Assembly (NCBI GenBank): GCA_026075535.2
Contig: AP026540.1
Location: 13,640,001 to 13,704,000 of the forward strand
DNA from: Tricholoma matsutake
Taxonomy: Eukaryota; Basidiomycota; Agaricomycetes; Agaricales; Tricholomataceae
DNA: 64,000 nucleotides
Direction: 5' to 3'
Made by a program: the position numbers and the translations under genes. Positions 1-10,866 of the stretch are shown in pieces. The notes beneath the pieces are model-generated. The model did no database searches. It saw only the letters and a list, made by a program, of their open reading frames with translations, and had not been told where the DNA came from. Numbering within the stretch: the first letter of the stretch is position 1; each line of letters starts with the position of its first letter.

Positions 1-780
1 TTTCAGATGCTGTTCTGGTCAGATGCAAAGCTGCAAAAACCGATGTGAAGTTCGATGTGAAATGTTTGAGAATGTGCAAAGCATCTTCAGAGTTGATCAA
101 TGTGCTAGACTGCAATGAATTCGAGGTTGAGATCAATTGCTGGAGAATGGAGTATGAGTTTGAGCATGCTATAACAAATTTCACGGCATCATGGATGTTG
201 TTCAGAGCATATGGGTCATCAGGATAATGATCTGGGAACTTCAGTTTGAGACGATGTGCAATTTGAGTCCATAAATCTGTCTGAAACCTTTGAACAAAAG
301 CTCAACTTTGTTTGGCTTCCAAAAGTCTGTGTTTTGAGCGAAGAAAATTTGGAACATTGTAGAATGTCCTATAATAAACTCCTAGATTATTTGAGTTGAA
401 AATACCGATGCAAAGCTGTTCGCAAACGAGTGTGTCCATGTCTGAAATGCTGTATTTGCATTCATCTTCTGATCTGGGATAGAACTTGTGTACTGCGATG
501 TGAAATGCATTAAATGAGGTGCCAGGCTGGTACTCTGGAAGTGATTCCCAGAGTTCGCAAGAATTGATGTTGACATATCTACAGGCATGCTTCTTCTTTA
601 GGTCATGATCTGTAATACCACAAGTCAGGAAGAGAAATTTGAGCTTGGGAGTTCTCTGGGCTGTTTCAGATCGAACTTCAGAGAGGTCAAATGACCACAA
701 GCTGGCATACAGGACATTGACATGTTTAAAGTAGATTTTGGGGGCTGCGAAGTTGAAATTTGTGTGATATTGGATTTTGT
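1..780 (-). pseudogene. Gag-like retroelement ORF fragment, runs off the window
   Basis: The minus strand is open from about 780 to the left window edge apart from one stop. It encodes a protein resembling the gag-like ORFs common in Agaricomycete retroelements. Visible landmarks are a YPRSEDECKYSISDMD segment, LGVYYRTF and, after the stop, LKFPDHYPDDPYAL. The stop at about 302-304 is a TGA between KQS and AFVQRF, in the same frame on both sides, and fits loss of an arginine CGA codon. No ATG begins the homologous part, so the N-terminal exon is missing or unrecognised. The C-terminus lies outside the window. The family is assigned from recalled resemblance only; that it is a broken coding sequence is clear from the continuing frame. 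Confidence 0.6.
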
Positions 781-789
781 GTGTTTCAA

Positions 790-2155
790 GTCAAAGATGG
801 TAGCAAAATAGTAAATGCAAAGGGAGAAAGAGTGGGAAATGTTATTATCGATGGTTGAGATACTGTATCAAGACCTCCTGGTTGTTCAGGAGGGTCGGAA
901 GCACTTTGACTTCAATGTGAAATTGAAATCGTCAAGCCCCCTTAGGTGAAATAAGCGGTAGAAAGGAGGAAAGATTCAATGATGAGTTGATTCTGCTTTG
1001 GAAACTGGGATTAAGATATCTCCTGATTGTTCAAGAGATTCAAAGGCATGGCAAGTATCAATTTGAAGGTTTTAGCTGTGGTTTGTTGAAGTCAAAGAAT
1101 TCAAAATGGTGCAGATGACAAAATGATTTAGAAACCCCTCATGGTGGGCTCCAAAATGATGATGCTCAACCCGGAAACCCAAACAAAACCTATAAAATGG
1201 GTTCAAATGATATAACACAAGTCAGAGGAAGGGTGTGAGGTGGTACTAACTATTGCTGTCAGCAATGAGCATGAATGTGATGTGACACAATGCTGTATGA
1301 AGTACTGCAAAAGCTTGCAAAGAAGTTTGAAGAATTTCGAGTGTGTGTGAAGAGGTCCAAAGAACTTCAAGGGTGTGCGATGTTGTTTCAAAGATTTTCA
1401 AGATAGTGATGAGAATAGGGTGTGGATAGTACAAAATGGCAATGGGAGTCAAAGGTGACAAGAGATGATTGAGATGATAGGAGAGAGTTTAGAGATGGTA
1501 TGATGAATTTCAAAGAAGTTTGCAACAATTTGCAGAACTTTAGAGCTAAGATGAGGTGCTGGAACTCAAGAGGGAAACTCCTGAGTCAGACTAATACAAT
1601 ATACAAGGGACTGATGCAACAATATATTCTTTTTTGTTGTATAATAGTACAAGACTATATAAGTTTTGGGGAAATAGTACTAAAAAGGAAATAAGGCCAT
1701 GAGGCTCCCATGAGGCAAGGAATAAGACAATAAAGAAGCATCCAAATCACAAAATAAATGAGAAATGATGTGAGGGGAAATGTGTAGAAGCATAATATAT
1801 CAAAGGTACTTGTCCTATTGTTCCAATATATCATGGAAATGTCAAAAACACTGCAATGTGTCCTAAAAAGTGAAGTGTCTTGTCTCCTCATGTCTGGTGT
1901 GCTCAGAATGCAATGAGGCAATGTGTAGCAAGTGTGGAATGTGTGTCCAAAGGTTGGGGGAATTGTATTATGGTGGCTGGAGGCATATGAAGAATTTCAA
2001 AGTGTTGCAAAGAATTTTGAGGCATTGCAAAGAATTTTGAAGCATTTTTGTGACTTTGTAGAGGTTCGTAGAACTTCAGAGGGGTTCATATGGGTTCATA
2101 GAGCTTTGACAACGATTGTAGATGTGTTCTCTGAGCTTGAATGACAAGGTGGACC
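790..2155. other. Gene-free AT-rich stretch with GAA/TTTGAAG-rich short repeats
   Basis: No recognisable protein on either strand. Short related phrases recur (CAAAGAATTTTGA, AAGAATTTCAAAG, CTCCTGRTTGTTCARGAG). A possible promoter-like TATAAAA lies at about 1193. It could be the leader or LTR of the neighbouring retroelement fragments, but I see no clear LTR ends. Confidence 0.4.
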
Positions 2156-2160
2156 TATCA

Positions 2161-2719
2161 CCGAGTGGGTACCTGGACAGGCAATGATTTTGAAAGGGCC
2201 ATAGAACTTTTCTGAGAGCTTCTTGGAGGGTTGTGTAGTGTGTAGGTGCTCGCCTTTGATGAAAGCATAGTCACCAATTTTGAAGTCAGGATCAGGGGCC
2301 CAGCATTTGTCTGCAGGACCTTAATAGTGCTTCTGTGCTTCAGTAAGTTGTTTCCGGAGTTCCTGGTGGAGATCATCAAGGTCAACCACAAAATGGCATG
2401 CACATTGCAAGGCTAGTTTGCGCTCTGGAAAAACCGTGATGTTTGGGTGGTAACCCTTGTTGGCAAAGAAGGGTGAAACTCCAGTGGAAGCTGAGGGAGC
2501 ATTGTTGTAAGCAAATTCCCCCAAAGGTAGTAGCTGGGACCAGTTATCCTGTTGGTAGTTGCAGAAAATCTGCAAGTACTGTTCAAGGGTCTGGTTGAGG
2601 TGTTTGGTCTGTCCATCACCTTCTGGATGGTAACCTGAGGTGAAGTGGATTTTCATGTCCAGGGCTTGTCCGAGAGAGCAGAAGAAATGGGAGCGGGAGC
2701 TCAAGGGGAGAGCAGGCAA
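2161..2719 (-). pseudogene. Ty3/gypsy integrase fragment (C-terminal half)
   Basis: The minus strand encodes the end of a Ty3/gypsy integrase core: LGQALDMKIHFTSGYHPEGD, then DGQTKHLNQTLEQYL carrying the final acidic residue of the DDE triad, then FAYNNAPSAS and GVSPFFANKGYHP. A TAA at about 2321-2323 interrupts the frame between HY and GPAD; downstream the same frame continues with FKIGDYAFIKGEHL and KLSEKFYGPFKI, the usual linker after the core. CAA to TAA is the simplest explanation. Upstream of SRSHFF (about 2705) the homology ends abruptly, and the neighbouring sequence is a copia gag, so this is a truncated insertion. The family differs from the chromovirus at 47-55 kb. Confidence 0.85.
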
Positions 2720-2789
2720 AGGAAACCACAGGTGCCAGCAGAGCCATTGAGATCCAGGTCACACCAGCCAGAACATCGATGCCCAGATG

Positions 2790-3486
2790 TGCGCCCATCA
2801 GCACCACCCACCCCAACCACTCCAGCAAGACCAAGTAGGAGTGGCAGGACCAGGCAACTTCAGAGCAGCAGTGGGAGCTCTGGTGTATGGGGAGGTGGTA
2901 GTCAAGGTGGTAGTCAAGGTGGCAATATCATGGGATATGATGGAACATGCATGGGGGAAGTTGTTACTAAGGGAATTAAGTAGAGCAATACAACAGAGGA
3001 GATCAGCTTTTATGTCCCATGGCAAAAGCACACTCAATGAGAGTGCAAATCTTCTCTGCAGTTTCAGGAAGTGGCACATCATTTGAGCACTGGATGGAAA
3101 GCGCCTGCTGGAGCAATTGAACCTGGCAGACTGGGCCCTCCTTCTGATGGTGATCCCAGAGAACCTTCCAGTTCACATTGGCCTTTTGTAATATCAATAA
3201 AGGGTTGTTCAGACAGGGAAACACTGGAGGCAAGAAACATGTATGCCAGACACAAGTTAGCTTTCTAGTTCACAGGAGCATGTGCTTCTGTAGAAGGAGA
3301 TGAAGTGATATCACCAGTCACATATTCATAGAGCCCATTCAGTGAGAGAGCAATGGTGATTTCCTCACACCAGTCTTTGTAGTTAGACTTGAGTTTATCC
3401 AGCTTCTCCCCCAAATATTGGACTGACAATTTGATGAGAGATATAGATGGTGGGCTGCTATCAGCAGTCATACTGAGAAACATCAA
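2790..3486 (-). pseudogene. Ty1/copia gag fragment, frameshifted
   Basis: From an ATG at 3486 the minus strand reads LSVQYLGEKLDKLKSNYKDW and ITIALSLNGLYEYVTGDI, the N-terminus of a copia-type gag (UBN2-like). A second frame (3233-3003) continues with DHHQKEGPVCQVQLLQQALS and DVPLPETAEKICTLIECAFA. A third (about 3010-2800) carries IALLNSLSNNFPHACSIISH. The pieces follow the family's order but need two frame changes, so the ORF is dead. It abuts the Ty3 integrase fragment at about 2720-2790, giving a mosaic of two retroelement classes. Confidence 0.75.
2800..2950 (+). repeat. Low-complexity junction with GGTGGTAGTCAA repeats
   Basis: Between the two retroelement fragments the plus strand has a Pro/Ser/Gly-rich stretch and a repeated GGTGGTAGTCAA unit (two full copies plus a partial one at about 2893-2925). 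I cannot assign a function; it may be remains of the copia gag hinge. Confidence 0.35.
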
Positions 3487-3960
3487 AGTAGCAATATTGG
3501 ATGGGGGGCATGCAAAGTGATGTCAAATGACAAAGGGAAGGATAGATGGGTCAGGAATCCCAGTTCTGTCGACGTGTAATCCAAGATCTAGGTGATCTGA
3601 CAGACTGATCAAAGTATGACATAGATAAATGTCAAGTGGCTAGGAAATTCTCTACCATTGTTTAAATGCGACAGATAACCTGTAGAAAATCAATTCTAGA
3701 CAATACAAGAGTTATACTCAGTCTCTGTATAATGAACTGATATTATGTGCACTGTACCTAGACAATACAAGAGTTATACTACAGGTACAGTAAGCAATCT
3801 GTGACATAATAGTGGAACTGCAGATACTCACCTCAGTCTCTGTATAACAGACTGAGGTGAACACCTGGATATGTGTGATATATATATACCATATGTAATA
3901 AAGGGGTCCATGATAAAGGAACCATATAACAAAGGATAAAGGGAAACATATGCATCACAG

Positions 3961-3980
3961 GTGTGCTAATAATAGCACAC
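3961..3980. repeat. Perfect hairpin, 8-bp stem
   Basis: GTGTGCTA-ATAA-TAGCACAC is a perfect inverted repeat with a 4-base loop. Function unknown. Confidence 0.6.
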
Positions 3981-4042
3981 TACATCCAGTGGCACACACA
4001 TGTGCATTCACAGTGTGATTCTTAACAGAATATAGTGGATTA

Positions 4043-4064
4043 CTCCCACTATGATTAGTGGGAG
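4043..4064. repeat. Perfect hairpin, 9-bp stem
   Basis: CTCCCACTA-TGAT-TAGTGGGAG. It lies about 80 bp from the preceding hairpin, with which it shares size and loop length. Confidence 0.6.
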
Positions 4065-4279
4065 ACACCCTGTTTGCTTCCCCTAATGTACAAGTCTCCC
4101 TGTGCCTCATAGAGGCTAGGTGCCGGACACCATGATGGTGGTCCTAGTGCAAGAAGCTGATTCCAAAATTCTAGCAGATAGCTAGAATGTGACCACTCAT
4201 GCATGTCCAGTTTCCTGACAATGGTGCCAGAAACATTTGACAGCTAAAAAATACCTATCCAAAAGATCATGTGCAATAT

Positions 4280-4302
4280 TTTACCAGTAATTTACTGGTA
4301 AA
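4280..4302. repeat. Perfect hairpin, 10-bp stem, with a nearby half copy
   Basis: TTTACCAGTA-ATT-TACTGGTAAA. About 35 bp downstream the half motif recurs twice as a direct repeat (TTTACCAGTAATTTACCAGG). Confidence 0.6.
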
Positions 4303-4654
4303 TTACAGCTTGACAACAGACCCCTGTATAATTTACCAGTAATTTACCAGGCCTGGATATTTTCCGCAACCCTAAGAATAGGGCACTTTGAGCTCATGTC
4401 CACATGCACAAGATTGTGGGGTAGGTCATGGGACCCAGGTTGCTGCCACCCCAAGAACCCACTACTAAAGTAGTGGGAATTTCACACACCACCAACCATC
4501 TTTCCTGATGACAACAATGCCACATCCTTCCCCCCTGTCCTCTCCCACCACCATGTCCACATCTCATCTTCTGTAATTGGCCATTTCAACCACCATGGCA
4601 CCCTTTTGACCCAATTCAACATCAAAACCCCACAGCTGAAAAAGTGCTGCATCA

Positions 4655-4800
4655 AATTAGAGGTAACCCTAGGGTATTGTCATTGTTACCCTTACCCTTA
4701 CCCTTCAAAACCCTTACCCTTGGTCAAGGGTAGGGGTTTTCAGGGGTAAGGGTAAGGGTACCCCAGGGTATAGAGAGTATTCAATATCCTTGGGGGTATG
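4655..4800. repeat. CCCTTA/TAAGGG fold-back element, copy 1
   Basis: Tandem CCCTTA hexamers (from about 4688) are followed after a short spacer by the complementary TAAGGG hexamers (to about 4760) and flanked by CCCTAGGGTA and CCCAGGGTA, so the stretch folds back on itself. The hexamer is not the fungal telomere repeat TTAGGG. Related copies are at 5055-5190 and 32925-33045. Confidence 0.65.
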
Positions 4801-5054
4801 ATGCAGGGGTTTATCTCAAATGGTTTCCTGATGATGCTCAAACATGGTCCTATCCATTTTTAGTAATTATCTGAGCTTTTAGCATGTTGAAAAGCACAAG
4901 GTAGTAGTCTAGTACTGTCTTTAGGAGGATACCTTTGCCTGAATAACTCAATAGGCTAGGACCATAGAGGAAATTACCCAACTTGCACTGCAAAGAGGTC
5001 ATCAAGTTTTATAAGGGTTACTATACTGATATCATGGTTGGTTAACATCTTCTA

Positions 5055-5190
5055 AAGTCTGACTCTGTATACCCTTGTACCCTCCTCAGGAGTAAGGGTA
5101 TGTAGAGGGTAGGAAAGTTCATACCCTTACCCTTACCCTCACATACCCTTTGCCCATACCCCCAGGGGTATGTAAACCCTTGCCATTCAC
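5055..5190. repeat. CCCTTA/TAAGGG fold-back element, copy 2
   Basis: ACCCTTGTACCCTCC, GAGTAAGGGTATG, ATACCCTTACCCTTACCCT and CCCCAGGGGTATG form an imperfect palindrome like copy 1. Copies 1 and 2 could be the two ends of one element with a spacer of about 260 bp. Confidence 0.55.
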
Positions 5191-7100
5191 TACATCAAAT
5201 GCAGTGAGGCATATGTAATTATGAATATGGTATGCACTGACTATGTTTATGCTAAAACCTGGCTTGATGGCCCTTCAGAAAAGGTGCTGTGGCATTTGAC
5301 ATACACCAGGGCCATGAGGGAGGCACCACAATTATTGATAATCTATCCATGATTCCATGATTACACCACATCAGGAAAATCCGACACTAACTTATTATGC
5401 TTAATGTCACTCTTATTGCACTTAAAGTGGAAATTAAGGAAGATTAAGCAAATGGCTGTTAAGGAAATTCTGCTTAGAATAAGTAGGGTCGTTTCCTGAA
5501 TTAAGTAAAATTCCCCTTATTCATGCTTATATCACTTCTTAAACTGCTTTTGGGCTCTTAGGGGGCTGCCTAGCCATGTCAATAAGGAAACTTAAGCAGC
5601 AGTTTAAGTAAAAAAATAAGAATAATATATATATATAAGCACATCGCTGACTACGGTTTCATCCCTGCTCCTGTCATTCCCATGTGTTTACCCAACCCCC
5701 ACTCGACACCCCTTTTCACTGTCCTAAATGTTCCCCTTTGCCCCCAATCATTGCTGCTCCCCCATCATCATGGCGGCTTTGTCATCATTGTCATTCCACC
5801 TGCGATCCACCTGAGTGGTTGCTCGTGAGGCTGGTGGCTGGTGGCATGCTGTTTGTCATTATGGTGTCCTGGTTGGGCATTGTGCCGTCTCAATGCTACA
5901 AAACAAAAAACCCCATCTCACTGTGAGGGAGATGATGGGGGGTGAGGGGTGGCGGCATTCCTCGTGTTGTGGTACCTGCTATGGTGGGTGCTGCTGTCAT
6001 GTCACCCCATCATCCTTGTGGCCTTCCTCATGGGCATATGGTCGTGCTACCACCTAACCACCCCACGAACAGGGGCTCGTAGCAGTAGTGGGGGTCGATC
6101 AGGGGGTGCCCGTCGTCGTTGTCAATAGTAAAATCACTACCTAAAATTTTTGTTGTTAGCCACAAGGAAATGAAATTAGAAAAGGGGAAAGAAAAAAAAC
6201 TTGCCTTTTGATTTTTTTTTTGGCCCCATCACCGTTCTCTTCCTCCTTGCCACACGTGTCATTCATACCCCTCTCCATCCCAGTCCCCTGGCATTGTCGT
6301 CCCATCTCGTTGCTCCCCGTTTGTACCCCATGAGCAGTTGTTCACCGCGGTGGTTAGAGGTGCTGTGGTAGTGGTTCGTCATTTGTCATCCTCATCCTCT
6401 CCCCCTTGTGGTTCATCTTCATATTCATCATTCATCCCTCCATCCACCCTGCGAGCAGGGGCTTGCAGCAGTGGGTTCTCCTGGTCCCATCCTGGGTTGT
6501 TGTCCTAGGCATGGGTGTCTTGGCACCATCTCATTGTTACAACATACATAGAATATGAATCTTGCTTGCAGTCACTAGTGGCTCTGGCTGGCATGGATAT
6601 GGTGGTGTAGAGGTGTGGAGCGGAAGCGGTTGATTGAACACAAACAATGTGTGACGTCGGTGATGCTGAGTTTGAATTTCCATTTTCGGGAAATGCTGAG
6701 AGGGACTTGGAAGAAAATTCGAAAAAGTCCTTAAGGCCTTAAGGGATTACACGCTCCTTACGGCCTTAATTTGCTTACATGTTGCTTATACCACTTGGTT
6801 GATTATATCTGCTTAACGGTTATCAGTTTTAAGGGAAAAAATGAACTTATTTTCCTTAATTCCCCTTAATTCCCTTAATTGGGGTTTAAGCCAAATAAGC
6901 CAAATAAGTCGATCCTTGATTTTGCTCACTTGCAGGGTAGACAAGGGGGTGCTCCTCAGCACAATTCCGAGTCTGTACAATAGACTTGTTACAAGGCAGT
7001 ATATTTAGTACTTATTAGCAATATATGGAGGGTTTGAACACAGTAGAAAGGGAATAGCCTGTTAGTAACAGATAAATATAATGTATGGGTAATATACCTT
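5190..7100. other. Gene-free region with CTTAA/TTAAG-rich blocks at both ends
   Basis: Blocks at about 5385-5625 and 6715-6915 are dense in TTAAG, CTTATT and CTTAA and partly complementary to each other, as in DNA transposons with repetitive subterminal regions. The GC-richer interior (5640-6600) holds degenerate copies of the CTGCGAGC hairpin (below) and no recognisable gene. Short plus-strand ORFs at 5684-6057 have no protein-like composition. Confidence 0.4.
6449..6468. repeat. CTGCGAGC hairpin family member
   Basis: CTGCGAGC-AGGG-GCTTGCAG followed by CAGTGG. The stem has one C-to-T mismatch. Better copies are at 44196, 44513 and 55829; weaker ones near 6057 and 6330. Confidence 0.55.
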
Positions 7101-9610
7101 ACTTGGTCATTAGGACCTAAGGATGACAATCGAGCACCCAACGATGCCTATCGGCATCATTTTCACGATGGTCAAATAAAATATTTCAGCCTCCGGCAGG
7201 ACCCCCCTACGTCTGGTGCGGGATTCCTGTGCCGCCACCCCTACAGATTAACATACCATGTGATCAACACGTGATCTTGTAACGTGCACATACGACCACA
7301 TAGCATCAGCCACTCCCCAGTGTAGTCTATACTAAGTTGGAAGCACGTACTTATCACCCATCATCACAATAAATGGTCTCAGTTATCTCTTCGTTCATGT
7401 ATTCATATCGAACAAACTCCAGAGCATTCCTATACGTTGCATTAGCCCATAAACCACATGATAGGGACATACTCTGGATTTTTTTTCTGGAAGGTCTGGC
7501 CGCCTAGCCGTGCTTTCCAACCTTAACCTGATCCCGATATTTTTACGGCTCCTCATCACTTGTGATAAAGTAGTGCTCTCCAATCGCAGCTCTATAACCT
7601 CTGAAGCTGGTTGGGAATTGCTTTTCTGTGTTTCTCAATAAGTTGTGTGGATATTCTTCTCCATGGAACATTCTCAAACTCGTTTGAATTTCGTACAGGC
7701 TTCTGACTAGATCCGTGAAGACTTTTTGGAACCGTATACACTCGCGGTTTTTTCGACCCAGTTGCAGTGGGCTAGCCCTTCAACATCGTTGTGTCAACGG
7801 AAGGCACGATCTTCTTTAATTGGCCAATCTTATGCGCCACCCGCTCTCCTCAGTATTCTCACTAAGGCCCCGAGAACCGGTGAAACCTAGGAAGGTATTT
7901 ATTTCCACCCCACTTTCTGTCTTCCTTCGAAGTATAACAACGGTGAGCATCAGATTCCTTCCCGTTTAGGCGTCTCCATTCGGCATCATGCCCGAGGCAC
8001 CCTCATGCTGCATAACCCTTTGGAACGGTGGTCTTACGTCTCAGAACACCGTTTAAAGAATAGGTTCATCCTGATCATTAAGCATCCGGTACCGCTTCCA
8101 CCGACACACTGGTTCCGCTCGCTGGCTCGCCGGCCATGGTTCGCCATAGTTCATCCAATGAAAGTATACTGCGAGCTTCCAGAATTCATTGTCTTGTATC
8201 AATACCTAAGTTTATGCACAACTCACTATACTCTAGACTCGTAACCACTCCTTATACTATACATGGGCAAAACACGATACATCGTGTTTGCCCATGTATT
8301 AGGGATCGGTCACCGGTCTAACTATACTCATGGAGAAGACGGCAAACGAGGGACGTATCGTGTTGTAAGTTCTGAATCCAGCCAGTGGTCACAGCCTGAA
8401 TTGAGCCTTCAAGCTTCAACCTTAGGCAGGACTGTATATTTCTTTCCACTGACTGTGTAATAATTGTATCTGTTTTACATGTGGCTTAGGACGCCCATCA
8501 ATGCCTTTAGGCCAACATTTCAGTGTGGGATAATGATCCATGGTTATTTGTCTCTCAAGTCATGCTACGTGCATTCTCGGAGCAGGACCCTAATTTAAGG
8601 CTGCATGTGGTTGTACTATAACGCCTGAGTAACATGTAACAATGGTAGAACTTGCAGGGTGACGTGCCCCTGCACTTGATACTGAAATATCTTCGTGGTA
8701 TGACGGCAGTCCAGGCGTACTCAATTGTCTCTCAAATAGAAGAACGTGACCTAAAAAAAAAATTATTAAAGACTGTTGATAAATCAGATTGCGAGAGAGA
8801 GAGAAAGATTTTCCGATTGCAAATTATATCACTCTCATCCCGCCTTTTCCAGTTATAACGGAGCACGACATACTGAACGACGGTTACAAAGCACCTTCTC
8901 CTGCTGGGAGCGGGCTTATAAACACTGTTCTGACAGTACGCAGGCGGGCGGTAGAGGTATTGCTTAGTCTCGTCATCAAAAGCAGCGGAAGGGAGAAGAT
9001 AAAAGGTCCCGCCAAAAATCGAACGTACTTGATTATAAGATCGTCGATGCTGATGCCTCCGATGTACTTCAGGATACTTCAAAGAGATAGATCGAGACAT
9101 GCTGAACATCGGAAAGATTGGCATTTCAGAATACAAATACCCTGATACATTACCATCATTCGCTGGAGCCGAGATGAACCATGACTATGTTGGAAGAGCA
9201 TGCTGAACGTGGAGAATGATTCCTAATCGAGACCGACCTCCATCGAAAGTCATTGGTAGCAGAGAAATCTTGATTTAATGAGCAAACTGATAGCACGAGT
9301 AATTTAAGGTGCGTTGTACAAGAGAATTGCCGAACGTTAGCGCAATCAAGCGTCCATCGTCTTGCGAGTTGAACGCAAATAGCGTTGAAATATTCAGGAA
9401 ATCGCTAATGTGTCGATCGACAGGCAGGTGAAGGAAGCCACCAGATGTTGGATTGTGGCCAGCAAGCTAAAGTCGGGAGCAATAAGAGAAAAAATCGCAG
9501 ACACCGTCACGGCGAAGCGTACAATCGTTTTAGATGTCAACTTCGGCTAAATACAAAACCAGATTGCAGACCCTGTACGTTTGTTGCTGAGACTGAAGAA
9601 GGGATTGCAA
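7100..9610. other. No recognisable gene; one strong hairpin
   Basis: Composition is more even than in the transposon-rich parts, as expected near a host gene, but I recognise no protein in any frame. The longest ORFs (118-134 aa, on opposite strands at 8732-9145) overlap each other and neither has visible motifs. The right part probably holds the 3' flank of the NIF3 gene. Confidence 0.4.
8259..8299. repeat. Long hairpin, about 18-bp stem with one bulged A
   Basis: The left arm (8259-8277, ATACATGGGCAAAACACGA) pairs with the right arm (8282-8299, TCGTGTTTGCCCATGTAT) across a 4-base loop; the only fault is one extra A in the left arm. It could be a small MITE or a transcript hairpin. Confidence 0.75.
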
Positions 9611-9614
9611 GACC

Positions 9615-10866
9615 TTATACAAATTGAAGTGGGTGTCGATCATTTTCACTGACAATCACCTCCCAGTCTGTGAGGCCAAAACCCTGGTACTCGCCGCCTT
9701 GTAGCTCGCGACGCAATTTTGAAGCCAAGATGGGGAGATATCCGCGTTCTGTATTCGTATGGCCACCTGGATTCAACGGTCGCATCAGCACATGAGAAAG
9801 CCAGGTGGCGAAGATAAGGATAAGTGACATCGACTGACATAAGATGACGTGCTTGCCTGCTGCTACTGCTGCTAAAACCTCGTGCTATCATAACGACGGG
9901 TGAGCGTTCACCGATCGTCTGGGATAGTGCATAATACGAGCACTAACATGCGACATTTCTCCCGTAAAGTAAACATCAGCCTGCTTGCCCAAAAGCATGG
10001 ACCCACCAGAGCCGGCACATACGGCAATAGTTCGGATGGAAGATGATCGACGAGCTAGCGAAGAACTGAGAGCAGCCGCGTACCCGACTTGAACTGAATT
10101 TATCTCGGGGCATCAGATTTGGAGGACGTGCAAGGAAAGGATGTTTTTACTCACTTTGCGAGAGATTAAGGTGAGTTTTTATCCTTCTTTCCAAAGCGTC
10201 CATTCCGATTGACGAATTTAGTATGACCAGTCTTCCTTCCCCCCCGTCATCTATCATGTCAGCTCTTGTTGTACCGCCTACCAGAGACTTCACGGTCCCA
10301 GCCTCGCTGTCGTTCCCCAGAACGCCTTCCGCCAGCCAGTCATTCACGCCTCCCCAGACTGAGTCGAGTGCGGTGTGGGGCGTGTATACCGAGATGCCTT
10401 GTGCTGCGCATTGAAGCAGAGAAGCTTGAAGGGGATTCGACAATGTGAATGATTGTAGGCCCTTGAAAATCGGTGGATGGTAAGACACTATGACGGAGGT
10501 ACCATCTGTAAGCGCTTCGGAGAGCACAGCTGTGGTTAAGCTACGATTTTGCGTTTAGTTGCTGTTTATCGATTGTTGCTTGATATCAACCAGTGAAACG
10601 TACTCAATCGTAAGAAGGATCCGTTGCTTCGCAGGTCTCTGTACTGGTGATTCTACCGACAGTCCACCGTGTTATCAGAACGCGAAAGAGCCTAGTTCTG
10701 AGTACGCACCTAGCAATAGGCCAACCTACAGGTAAGCCTAGGAGTGAGCGATTACATCCGGATAAACCACGAGAGCCATCCTGACATTATCCCAACTTCC
10801 CGCAAGTCTAAGAGGCGCAATGCGTTCCATTGCTCTACAGACTGCTTTTACAGAAGAATTGACCAT
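9615..10866 (-). CDS. NIF3: NIF3-family dinuclear-metal protein
   Basis: Seven exons join in frame (291 aa): 10866-10786, 10725-10710, 10652-10604, 10540-10155, 10093-9948, 9884-9839, 9766-9615. All introns are 57-72 nt with GT..AG ends. Family landmarks in order: MERIAPLRLAGSWDN then VGLLL; LLTIDLTTAVLSEAL; SYHPPIFK (H70); TPHTALDSVWGG (H104, D108); ICAGSGGSMLLG-type VCAGSGGSM; ADVYFTGEMSHHEVL; CGHTNTERGYLP (H244, E248); ending RHPLQFV. These match the metal ligands of the NIF3/YbgI family. Members are conserved proteins of uncertain activity, related to the one misnamed GTP cyclohydrolase I type 2. Exon 2 is a 16-nt microexon. The start is the first Met next to the conserved N-terminus; an upstream in-frame Met at 10968 would add 34 atypical residues. 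No stop or frameshift interrupts it. Confidence 0.93.

Larger units (their letters stand above)
3490..4650. other. Gene-free region with short direct repeats and hairpins, possible copia leader/LTR
   Basis: No coding signal. Two direct copies of TAGACAATACAAGAGTTATACT lie near 3697 and 3758, and two copies of CTCAGTCTCTGTATAA near 3717 and 3831. It lies just upstream, in the minus direction, of the copia gag start, so it may be that element's leader and 5' LTR, but LTR ends are not identifiable. Confidence 0.4.

Noticed and set aside
2798..3082. Plus-strand and minus-strand ORFs at 2645-3086 as independent genes
   Set aside because: The minus frame contains the copia gag motif IALLNSLSNNF; the plus frames are its shadows or low complexity.
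4680..4765. Telomere-like repeat or internal telomere
   Set aside because: The hexamer is CCCTTA/TAAGGG in both orientations facing each other, not TTAGGG in one direction, and it recurs at other internal sites.
5684..6057. Two overlapping 80-aa plus-strand ORFs
   Set aside because: Composition follows CCAT/GGTG simple sequence; no start context, domain or intron structure.
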